From the NCBI RefSeq assembly GCF_000346465.2, contig NC_034010.1, positions 10,477,502 to 10,541,501 of the forward strand: DNA of 64,000 nt, in the 5' to 3' direction. Made by a program: the position numbers and the translations under genes. This DNA comes from Prunus persica. Lineage: Eukaryota; Streptophyta; Magnoliopsida; Rosales; Rosaceae. Shown here piece after piece: positions 54,406 through 64,000 of this stretch; position 1 is the stretch's first letter; every line of letters starts with the position of its first letter. Under the pieces are notes generated by a model that saw only the letters and a list, made by a program, of their open reading frames with translations, ran no database searches and had not been told where the DNA came from.

Positions 54406-55590
54406 GAGTGTAAAGTATTCTCCATTATGTGCATCATACACTCCTCTAATCCCATCCCACAAAGATTTTAAATCATCAATCAAAGGCTCCAAGTAGACGT
54501 CTATATCATTTCCGGGTTGTTTAGAACCGGAAATCAATAAGGTTAACATCATGAACTTTCGTTTCATGCACAGCCATGGAGGGAGATTATATGTAACTAA
54601 GATAACCGGCGAACAACTATATCTGCTACTTAGAGAACTGTGGGGATTGAATCCATCAGATGAAAGAGCCAATCTCAAGTTTCTTGGCTCATTACCAAAC
54701 TCAGGCCATTTATCATCAAGAAGTTTCCAAAACGGGGAATCCGCCGGATGAGACATCTGACCGTCAATTGATTTTCTAGCAGCATGCCAAGTCAAACTCT
54801 TAGCTGTCTCATGTGATTGAAACATCCTTTTAAACCTTGGAATTGGAGGAAAATACCACACCACCTTCGCTGGCACACCCTCTTTCAAGATTGAATCTTT
54901 GCCTTCCTTCCACCTTGAGATACCACAAGTAGGACAATTAGTTGAATCCTCATACTCCTTCCTATACAAGATGCAATCATTGGGGCATGCGTGCATTTTC
55001 TCACAACTCAGCCCCAATGCACACAAAGTCTTTTTAGCCTCATACATAGAGGTTGGTATTGTATTTCCTTCTGGAAGCAAATTGCCTTGAAGTATCAATA
55101 ATTCTATAAAACAGACATCACTCATCCCATGTTTTGCCTTCAAATTATACAACTTCACTAATGCCGATAACTTCGTGTACTTTCTACAACCAGGGTACAC
55201 TGGTTGATCTCCATCCCCAATCACATTGGCAAACTCATACGGATTGGAACCAAAATCACCAAAATCATTATCATCCATATCAATTTCTTCAGACACAAAA
55301 CTGTACCTACTATGGCCATCATCTTCTTCAACATTTCTACTAGCATTAGTAGTTGCTTCCCAAGGTTCTCCGTGAAATGTCCAATTCTTATAGCTTTGGT
55401 CAATTCCATTAAAGTATAAGTGATCCCTTATAATTCCAACCCCAAACAACTTCAAATTAACACATTTAACACATGGACAACGGATATGTGTTGTAGTTAG
55501 AAGATTTTCTACAGCAAAGTTCAAAAATGCTTCCACCCCAAACTCATATGCCTTCGATCTTCTATCCGAGTGCATCCATGACTTATCCAT
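54292..55590 (-). pseudogene. Truncated tnp2 transposase of CACTA-2, fused to satellite
   Basis: Starts at ATG 55590 and runs to the break at 54406. It keeps the transposase-associated domain and the first part of the tnp2 domain, including LALSSDGFNP (first catalytic Asp). Both later catalytic positions and the whole C-terminal half are lost. After GEYFTL the frame runs about 35 codons into satellite before a stop. Compared with CACTA-1 it lacks one Trp codon (SLTWHAARKS instead of SLTWWHAARKS) and has a few substitutions. It is certainly inactive as a transposase; an N-terminal fragment with the DNA-binding-type region could still be made. Confidence 0.9.
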
Positions 55591-57590
55591 CTCCGACACT
55601 ATAACCTATTATCTATAATAAAGTGAAAATACAGGCAATGACCATCACTATAGCAGATTATACAAAGATCTAATAGCAAGTAATACACAACAGAGACGAC
55701 GGGTTTTAAACAAAAACAGACGTATTTGGCATATATAGACGACGGATTTTCAACAGACGTCGTCTAATATAAGTAATACAAACGACGGTTTATGAAAAAA
55801 CCGTCGTGTATAAGTAATACAACGACGGTTTTTTCATAAACCGTCGTGTAATTGTCGTCGTATGCCTAAAAAGGCGTCGTGTCTCAGTTTATTTTCAAGA
55901 ACCCAAAACCCATTAAGAACACAACATATATATGAAACCAAGCAAGAAACCAACATATACATGAAACCAAGCAAGCAAGAAACCAACATATACATGAAAC
56001 CAAGCATGAAAACAATAAATCCATTCCCAATTCAACATAACATAGGGTGATTAAAAGATCCGACAAAATTAAATCCATTCCCAATTCAACATAACAGATA
56101 ATGTAATCCATGAACCCATTAAACAGAAAATCCATGAACCCATACCTATAAGCACATTATTAACAGATCGCAAAGCATATACCTAAAACCCTTTAACAAA
56201 ACAACCTAATATCATTCAATGAATTTACAAGGGGAAGATAGGGTTTGTACTTATAGGTTGGACGAGCTCACAGATTCGACAGAGCCTGGAGAGTGCAACT
56301 TTTAATTAGAGCAGAAGTGAGAGAGCGAATGTTATGTTGCGCGAAATCTGAAAATTTTAGGGTTCAGGGTTAGAAGTATAAGAATAAGAGCCAAATATAA
56401 AAAAATTTAGGGCGCGCGAAAATTTTTAGAGCGCGCGCTCTTTAAAACGTCGAAAGAAAAACCATGGCGAAAGTTCTACAAGAACCGACGTAAATGTAAT
56501 ATTCCACGACGGAAACACTGAACGTAACGCCGTTTATTTTGACGCTTCATTTTTCGGATTAATTTTAAATTTATTTTGAATATTTTGATATAAAGACGAC
56601 TGAAAAACCACGTCGGGGTTAAGAAATTGAAAACGTTGTAAATTATAATAGACGACTTACATATTAAAATGACGTCGTTTAAAGTGGAAACCATGTCGGA
56701 TATTTTACTGCACGATGTAACATATGTATTCCACGACTCAACCACCGTCGTTAACAATTAATACCCTAAACCCTTAAAACTAAATTATATAATTTTAAAA
56801 ATTAAGTTTATAAAAGGGTTTATGGTTTTACAACCTAATATATACCCTAGACTACCCAAAAATTATACTTTAAAAATAAACCCCAATAAATAACAACCCT
56901 AATCTCTAAACCCTAGACTCTAAACCCTAAACCATAAAACTAGAAGTGATTTTATGACTCATCAAAACAATTTTGTTTTGGATGGTCATTTTAAATTTTT
57001 GTTATTCAAAATGAATTTTTTCAAGGTTTAGGGGGAAGAAAATATATCAATGACTTCATAGGAGTTGACTTTGCATTTTTCTGATTTATTTTAAATTTAT
57101 TTTGAATATTTTGATATAAAAATAATAAAATATTCTTATCACAACAACAAACCACGTCGGTGTTAATAAATTGTAGACGTTGTAAATTGTAATAGACGAC
57201 TAAGTTGTTAAAATGACGTCGTTTAAATGAGAAACCATGACGGATGTTTAACTATCCGACGTAAAATATATATTCCACGACTTAACCGCTGTCGTTACAA
57301 AGTACTACCCTGAACCCTTAAGAAATTGAAGACATTGTAAACCATAAACGACTCAATTGTTCAAAGAACGTCGTCTAAATATCCTTTTACGTCGGATTTG
57401 TTTAAAACGAAACAACAAAAAACGACGGCTTTTGACTTTATTACGTCGTTGGAAAAGTATTACACGTCGGTTACGCAATTTGTATGTTTGTTTTTTTTTT
57501 AATTTAAGAAAACCTCAACAAATTTTTACATTATATATTATAGACAAAATTTGTACATTATACATAAATATCAAGTGTTCAATAATTCCC
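55591..57590. other. Non-coding region between tnp2 and ULP1-like genes of CACTA-2
   Basis: Counterpart of CACTA-1 43413-45579. It holds motif zones (55690-55880, 56480-56760, 57150-57480), E2F-type sites, telomere-like CCCTAAA variants at 56895-56934, and the tnp2 leader. The leader-intron donor reads ATAAGT (at 56254) where CACTA-1 has GTAAGT. The foldback seen in CACTA-1 is absent. No genes. Confidence 0.65.
56339..56421 (-). promoter_or_regulatory. Paired E2F-type sites upstream of truncated tnp2 (CACTA-2)
   Basis: GCGCGAAA (complement TTTCGCGC) at 56339-56346 and 56414-56421, matching the two sites in CACTA-1 in order and spacing. Confidence 0.5.
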
Positions 57591-60500
57591 CTATTCCAGG
57601 TGAAGGCAAACAAACTCTGCCCATTCATTCCAGACTTCATCAATTGCTTCTTGGGGGTATGGCGCTTCCTGTTTTCCCTTGGCATACTGCATAAACAATG
57701 ACTATTAGGGTTTATAAATAAAAAGAAATTCAATCACAGACGATGATATTTTTCATAACCGACGTACTATATCTATTCAACGACGGTAATTTTACATGAC
57801 CGTCGTTGATAATACAAAAAACGATGTAAAATGTATGAAGGTAATTTCTTCTTACCTTCTTCTCAAACCCCAAGGAAGGATCCATGATGATGTCCCTCAT
57901 GAAGCGCATCACATAATACCCGCATTCGACACTGTTGGGTTGCTTTGGTGTGCCTGACAGAGTTTTCCAAATGACTGCCTTACGGCCTGGTCTGGCTATG
58001 TGAGAATTATAAATTTTTATAGCACTGTTCACAACGTTTTTGGCCTCTTCATCGACCACACGATTTCCTGGCAGAGGATCCAGAAAATAGACGGTTTCTC
58101 TCTTTGCTCTTACAATCAGCAACATCCAATGACGGCTGCACAAAATTAATATAAAAAAGACGGTTATTTACAAAAACGACGTATTATAATATTTCACACG
58201 ACGAAATAAAGTAGCAATCGACGACATTATACATTTATCACGACGATAAATAACTACCGACGTGGTTAGTAGTTTCAAACGACTCAATAAAATAAAACAC
58301 CGACGTGGTTAGTTTATACGCTGTCATTTATTGAAAATCATAAAAACAAAATCCTGTTAAGGAGACTAACCCTGGATTGTAAGGCATCAAGAAAATCTGT
58401 TCACCGTCAGTCCTCTGAAGTCGAGATGCTAGTAGGCGTGATCTGTCAGCTATTGTGCCAGAGCTGGCACTAACTGTAGCAGGGTCGATAAAGCCAACCA
58501 TGCTGCACATATTTGCTCGTTTCAAAACATCGTGTAAGTACCTAAATATATAAAATAATATAAACAAGTCAGCACAAAAAAACACACGACGGTTATGTAT
58601 AACAAAACGACGTATTATAAAATTTCACACGACGTACTGAAATAGACAACGACATTATAATATATTTATCACGACGGTACATACTAACGACGTGGTTAGT
58701 TAGTTAAGACGACGCAATAAATAAACCAACGACGTATTATTTTAGAATGACAAACCTCATATATACAAAAAAACACACGACGGTTATGTATAACAAAACG
58801 ACGTATTATAAAATTTCACACGACGTACTGAAATAGACAACGACGTTATAATATATTTATCACGACGGTACATACTAACGACGTGGTTAGTTGGTTAAGA
58901 CGACGCAATAAATAAACCAACGACGTATTATTTTAGAATGACAAACCTCATATATACAGCAATGACAGTGGCTCCTATTTCTTCCATGCCTGCAAATTGT
59001 GTAATATCTTCAAGCAGGAGGAAGGTATCGCGCTCTAGACCAAACACCTCCTTATCAATTGTAAAGTGCAGGGTCTTATCCTGAGGCACGAGTGTCGTTT
59101 CCACATAACGACAAAGGGATTTTAAAGAAGATGGCGCCTCCATATTTGAATAATCAACAACTTTAATAACCTGTTTAAAGAAATAAAAAAAAATGACGTG
59201 GTAATTCAATAAAAACGACGGTTTAAGGAATAAAACGTCGTCTGAAAAGAATTTAAACGACGGTGAAGAAACCGTCGTAGTGAATAATTTATTACGTCTT
59301 AGAAAAAAATTCCGCCGTCTAAGTTGTAAACAAACGACGGTTTAAAGAAAAATATCGACGTCTGGAATTTTGAAAAACAAATAAAAAAGGCAAAGTTATG
59401 TGAACATACCTGGTCGTCATCTTCTTTCTCCTTTTCATCTTGTTTTTCTTCTTTCTTCTCTTCATCTATTACGTCGGGAATGACTAACTCCGTCGTCTAA
59501 AAACCACAAAGTTTTAAAAATAACGACGTTTAATGGCGTGTAAAACAAGTAAACTAAATACGACGTGGTATTGAAATACAAACGACGGTTTATTTTTAAA
59601 ATCGTCGTGGTATGTATTTCAAACGACGGTTTTATTAATAATAACGACGTCTAATGGTTTTTAAAAAAACAGAGAATTCAAAGTTCAGATATGTTACCTT
59701 TTCTTCCTGATGTTTCCCATTTTTGGCAGTATCATCCTCAAAATGCTGGGATCTCACATCACCTCCAGAGCAGCTTGCTTTGTCAGACATTGGATATTTG
59801 GGACTTTGGCTAATTCTGGGTTTAAGCATGCTTGGATCAAAATTGGGAATTAATTGGGAAAGCTGACTCAGGAAATGCTCCCTCTCAGCCTCTACCAATT
59901 GTTTCGTTCTAGCCTCCATCCTTAAAGCCTCTACCCTTGCCTTAGCTTCCATCTTTTTAGTCTCTTCTTGAAGGAGAACTCTTAAACTGTCCTTCAAACG
60001 GTCGTCAAAGCTCACTCTCTGTGGTTTGGGTAAATTGAAATATTGCCTTGGTGAGATCCCAGCACCTACTCCTCTCACTCTGCCTGGATGCTCGGGGCCC
60101 AAAGCCATGGTCAGCACATCATTGCTGCCAGAAACAGTGACTTTGCCTTCCGAGACTTGTTTTTGCAATTCATCCTAAAACAAAGATATATAAAAAAGTA
60201 AGAACAAAAACACACGACGGTTATTTATATACAAACGACGTATTATATAATTTCACACGACGCAATAACATATAAATCGACGTTATTATAATTTATCACG
60301 ACGGTAGTTATACCGACGTGGTTAGTTTTTAAAACGACGAAATGAATAAACCACCGACGTCTTATGCTTTATTTACAGATAACAGAGGGATGATTCAATA
60401 TTCACACCTTTAACGACCTTGTTTAAAACATTTCGACGTAGTAATTCAATACAAACGACGCGAAAATGAACCACCGACATCTTATGCTATAATTACAGAA

Positions 60501-61445
60501 AACAGAGTAGTGATTCCTATTTAGACCTTTAACGACGTTTTTTAAAAAATTTCGACGTGGTAATATCATTCACACGACGCAAAATATAACATAAGACGTA
60601 ATAAGAATTATTTAAAACAGAGTGAGTAGGCTTACAATTAATTTTACTTTCTCTGCCACCTTTGGATCCGGGATGTTACCATGTTTGTCCTGTCTAGCTC
60701 TCTTCCATAAGGTAGATCGATCAATTTCTATCCCAGGCATGGTTTCCTCCAATTGATCCTCCAAACCAGCATATCCTTTTCGAGACAATCGATGATTGTA
60801 CTCAAGTTTCTCCCTAATCTGTGCATGTTGAGAATACACAGACTCAAAATCTTTGGATAACCTTGAAGCTACAAAGGCATCCCATTGTGCTTTCTCTATG
60901 AATTTATATGTTTCAGGGGGTTGGCTTAATCTCTCCCTATCATTGGTGTATGGAAGGATATAATGCCTCGTTAGTGTAGACTTGAAATCCTTCCATTTCT
61001 TGGCAGCAGAAGCTAACACAAAGCTCTTGCCCCCTTGACCTACCACAAAAGCAATGTCAACTGCTTCCCAAATCTGCTCCTTTATATCCTTGGGGATTTG
61101 AGCCCATTTCATGTCCATAAGTGGAACTCTGGAGCGTGCCAACACACCAATGTAGGACTGCATCTCACTATGTGCTTGGCCAATTCCTTTCCCCCTTTTA
61201 TTGTACTCAACAATTGGCCTCAGTTTCTGAAGTTTTCTCTTCACAACACGAGGCATTGTGCTCATACCTCGACCAGACTTTGAATCATCAGAGATTGTTG
61301 TCGTGCTGGTTGGTTCTGTCTCAGCAAATGATGAAGCAAACTTCATCTTCTTCGAAGGCTTCACTTGAGGAGGTACCATTCCAAGCTCCTTACCTCCATT
61401 TTTCTTGGAGCCAGAATCCTTACTTTGGTCTTGGTGAGAAACCAT
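57591..61445 (-). CDS. ULP1-like (C48) protease/plant transposase-domain gene of CACTA-2, open
   Basis: Seven coding exons on the minus strand: 61445-60636, 60174-59698, 59496-59410, 59170-58947, 58541-58371, 58135-57856 and 57686-57591, giving 714 codons plus stop, with GT/AG ends and consistent phase. Exon 1 (270 codons, same length as CACTA-1) is the plant transposase (Ptta/En/Spm)-like domain. An acidic Glu/Lys linker follows. The C48 site is complete: RHW, FLDPLP, then IWKTLSGTPKQPNSVECGYY, with TGG at 57971-57969 and the Cys codon at 57924-57922. The linker is split by an extra CGTCGT-rich intron, and exon 3 of the list (59496-59410) starts inside an ACGACGGAG motif. The last exon ends VCLHLE, different from CACTA-1. 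The encoded protein probably acts on SUMO-like conjugates in the nucleus; its substrate is unknown. Confidence 0.85.
58574..58955. repeat. 191-bp tandem duplication across an intron donor (CACTA-2)
   Basis: Two adjacent copies, 58574-58764 and 58765-58955, nearly identical (ACATT against ACGTT, and TAGTTAG against TGGTTAG). Each includes several CGTCGT motifs and the last bases of an exon with its GTTTGTCA donor. The intron therefore has a second, unused copy of the exon edge. CACTA-1 has a single copy. Confidence 0.9.
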
Positions 61446-63886
61446 TTTTACAGACAAAACTGCAAGTGAAAATATTTCAGGAAAAGATTAAGAACACAAA
61501 CGACGGTTATTAATAAAATATGACGTATGATATGATTTTAAACGACGCAATGAAATAATCTCAGACGTAATAAATGTTTAAAACCAAGGTAATTAAACAA
61601 CAACGAAATAATTAACTATAAACGACGTGATAATTAACTATAAACGACGAAATATTTATATAACGTCGTGGTATTGATGTTCACACGACGTCAGTAGTAA
61701 TACACCGTCGTCTATATAAGGATCCAAAACCCTTCTTTCTTTCTCTGTGAATGTTTGATTGCAGATTTGATTTTTCTGAACCATGGTTTTTGTTTTCTAA
61801 TTTGATAAAATACAAGGCCAAGAAAGAAAGTTTTGGAATCTTATATAGACGACGGTATTTTAATATGACGTCGTGGTATTAACATTCACACGACGTAAAA
61901 TAATAAGATACTGTCGTCTATATTAGATACCAACCCTACTTTCTTTTTCTTTATATTTTATCAAATTAGGGAAAAACAAAAACCATTGTTCAGAGAAATC
62001 AAACCTGCAATTAAACAAGCAAATAAAAAAAAGACTATAATTTTAAAAACAACTTTGTCAATTTTCAGACGACGCTAGAACGACTGACGAACCGTCGTGG
62101 TCTACATATTTAACCACGTAAATAAGAAGCTACCGTCGTCTTATTTAGTTGAGGTAGTTGTCTTCAAAGTTGGAAACTTTCCCTCTTTGTCTGTATATTT
62201 TATCGAACTTGGAAAGAAGTAAAATGATTTTGGCCAGAAAAAAGGTAAAAAGATTTTTCAAACAAAAAACGTATGAGCATGCAAAACAGCAACCAAAATA
62301 GTGAAAATGAAAGCTTACCTTTTGCGTGCAATGAAAGCAAGAGGAAGATTATGTTTAAGTTCAGAGACGACGAAGAAGACGAGAGGAAGACGATGAGATA
62401 CTCTGACAGTGCTCTGACAAGGAAAAAAGTCTAAAAGTTTTCTCTGGGAGATTGAAATTTTTAATCGGGTTTGGAAACAGCGCATGTGTATGTCAGGTAG
62501 ACGAAAAGTTGCTTACATATAAAACCATTTCAAAAAAATAATACGGCGGTTACATATAATTACGACGTATAAATTACAAAATACGACGGTACATTTAACT
62601 TCGGACGTGGTAAATAAATACGACAGTAGTGTTGTAGGTACCGTCGTAGTAAACTCAAAAATTAAAGTACATAAGTAATAACTCGCGTCATGGTAGATTA
62701 TTTAACACGTCGTTTTTATTAATGTACCGACGTGGATTTCTGTAATATACGTATGAATAGAATTTTTTTTCTCGTGACCTTTCAGTTTATTTTTCAATTA
62801 CAGTGCGTTATAAATAGAGTTTTTTTTTCCGGAGGAAATTTAAAATGAAGGAAATTAATGTTCTGGAATATGTAAAGTTTCTTTTTTGGAGGACAGATTT
62901 AAATAAAATAAGAATATAAAAACAACGACTGTTTTTTTTATTACTGTCGTCGTTTTTCGTCGTCTTAAGTAAGACTAAGACGACGTAATATATTTGTTTA
63001 GCGACGTTGATTTGTTTTTTAAACGTCGTTAGGTATAATATAACCGTCGTTGAAAATTGTCTCTCTGATTGCAAATTTGCAACGACGTTAGGTATAATAT
63101 TTGTAGATACACAAACGCACACACATCATCAACTTCCAAAAAATTGTCTCTCTGATTGCAAATCTGTGTCATCTGTTAAGATTATGATGTGGAACAGAGT
63201 TCCATCTGGTAAGATTTCGTAACCCTTGGGATCTCAGACAAATCTGATTATGTCGGCGGTTTTCTATATAAACCGTCGTGGTTATTTCAATTCTTGTCAT
63301 TAAGTAGATCTACCGACGTAGGATAAGAAAATCAAAGAAAAAAATTGTTAACAAAAATTCTTATTAAGACGACGGTTAAAATTAAAGGTACGACGTATAA
63401 AATGAATAAATACGACGTTAAATTTTATTGTACGATTTAAAGATAACGTCATAGAACTATATGAGAATGACGTCCATATATTTATATTTTCCGTCGTTGT
63501 ACATTAATTTAATACGGCGATATTTTGTATTTTAAAGCCGTGGATTTGTTTGTAATTATACGGCGTCTTATACGAAAACTTCGTCGTGTTATTTTATGAG
63601 TAAAAACGGCGGTTTTTATTGAAATCGTCGTCTTTACTTTCTACGTCGGTCGATTCATAACTTCTGCCGTTCTTTGTTGGCATTGATTTTACACTGCGAA
63701 AATCTGTTTCAAATAGACGTCGGTTGTTTAATTATGTACGTCGTTGTTTTTGAACAGCCATTTGAATCTCCATTTTTTAGTTGTCTAAGGTTGTATTACA
63801 CGACGGTGTTTTTAGAACCGTCGTCTTTTTAAAAACCACGACGGTTTTCACTTAGACCGTCGTTGTTTTCTGGTCGTCTTTTTCAC
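61446..63886. other. Left subterminal and leader region of CACTA-2
   Basis: Counterpart of CACTA-1 36802-39867, without the RPN6 fragment. It has the pyrimidine-rich leader (complement of 62300-62460) with its donor, the foldback at 61757-62012, and dense ACGACGG/CCGTCGT motifs. A short segment containing TTGTCTCTCTGATTGCAAAT is repeated at about 63055 and 63143. No coding sequence seen. Confidence 0.65.
61757..62012. repeat. Long foldback in the ULP1-like leader region of CACTA-2
   Basis: About 100 bp from 61757 (TTGCAGATTTGATTT, CCATGGTTTTTG, TAATTTGATAAAATA) is repeated in inverted orientation ending near 62012 (complement TTGCAGGTTTGATTT, CAATGGTTTTTG, TAATTTGATAAAATA), around a spacer of roughly 55 bp containing ACGACGG motifs. 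CACTA-1 has only one arm, at about 39465-39560. An inverted duplication specific to this copy. Confidence 0.8.
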
Positions 63887-63900
63887 TTTTTTTAGTAGTG
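63887..63900 (-). repeat. Terminal repeat of CACTA-2
   Basis: TTTTTTTAGTAGTG, 13 of 14 positions identical to the CACTA-1 terminus. It is the only surviving end of this copy. Confidence 0.93.
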
Positions 63901-64000
63901 GGTCCCCCAAGTTTGGGACTCAATCCAATATCGATTGGTCCATGAAATTGGACAATTCAGGTTCGTACGAAGTTCACTCTGAAATTGTGTGGTTGGTGTG
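63901..64000 (+). repeat. 166-bp satellite array, block 6
   Basis: Part of one monomer (CCCAAGTTTGGGACTCAATCC onward), same orientation as all other blocks; continues beyond the window. Confidence 0.9.

Larger units (their letters stand above)
54406..63900 (-). mobile_element. CACTA-2: truncated CACTA transposon, inverted relative to CACTA-1
   Basis: The element's left end is at 63900: on the minus strand it starts CACTACTAAAAAAAG, one base different from CACTA-1 in the 14-bp terminus. Homology with CACTA-1 then runs through the ULP1-like gene to the middle of tnp2, and stops at 54406, matching CACTA-1 position 46767. The rest (about 3.8 kb: most of the transposase domain, DUF4216 region and right end) is absent. 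At the break, satellite and element share GA, a 2-base microhomology. With one end missing it cannot transpose by itself, and no target-site duplication can be checked. Confidence 0.93.

Noticed and set aside
36788..63900. The inverted CACTA pair as one composite element or a chromosomal inversion
   Set aside because: CACTA-1 has its own two ends and TTT duplication, and satellite orientation is the same on every side.
1..64000. tRNA, rRNA or other structural RNA genes
   Set aside because: No region showed the expected conserved boxes or long conserved sequence.

Overview
The window looks like plant nuclear DNA from a satellite-rich, probably (peri)centromeric region. The background is a 166-bp AT-rich tandem satellite, always in the same orientation. 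It is interrupted by five mobile elements: two LTR-like remnants, one solo LTR and two CACTA (En/Spm, CMC superfamily) DNA transposons. From memory, 166 bp is also the length reported for the Prunus (peach) centromeric repeat, so a Rosaceae host is my tentative guess; nothing I could check here proves it. No ordinary single-copy host gene is present. The many 60-120 residue open frames on both strands are satellite shadows.

Layout: satellite 1-9889; LTR-like remnant 9890-11153 (+); satellite 11154-14515; LTR-like remnant 14516-15615 (-); satellite 15616-27988; solo LTR 27989-30000 with an ACCAT target-site duplication; satellite 30001-36787; CACTA-1 36788-50542 (13,755 bp, perfect 14-bp terminal repeats, TTT duplication); satellite 50543-54405; CACTA-2 54406-63900 (inverted, lacking its transposase-side third); satellite to 64000.

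Each CACTA element carries a spliced gene for a plant transposase (Ptta/En/Spm-like) domain joined to an acidic linker and a ULP1-like (C48) cysteine protease domain, then a tnp2-type DDE transposase gene on the same element strand. CACTA-1 has a complete 1,054-codon tnp2 gene (three coding exons), but its ULP1-like gene has a TGG-to-TGA change just before the catalytic cysteine. CACTA-2 has an open ULP1-like gene, but its tnp2 gene is cut off after the first third. The two copies are therefore complementary.

Other notable points: ACGACGG/CCGTCGT motifs fill nearly all non-coding DNA of both elements, including the introns, rather than only the subterminal zones. CACTA-1 has captured a fragment of a host 26S proteasome subunit gene (RPN6/PSMD11). 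TTTCGCGC (E2F-type) sites are conserved upstream of tnp2. There are foldback insertions, and the satellite shows local higher-order repeats, into one of which CACTA-1 inserted cleanly. Exon boundaries come from GT/AG sites, reading phase and comparison of the two copies; there are no transcript data.
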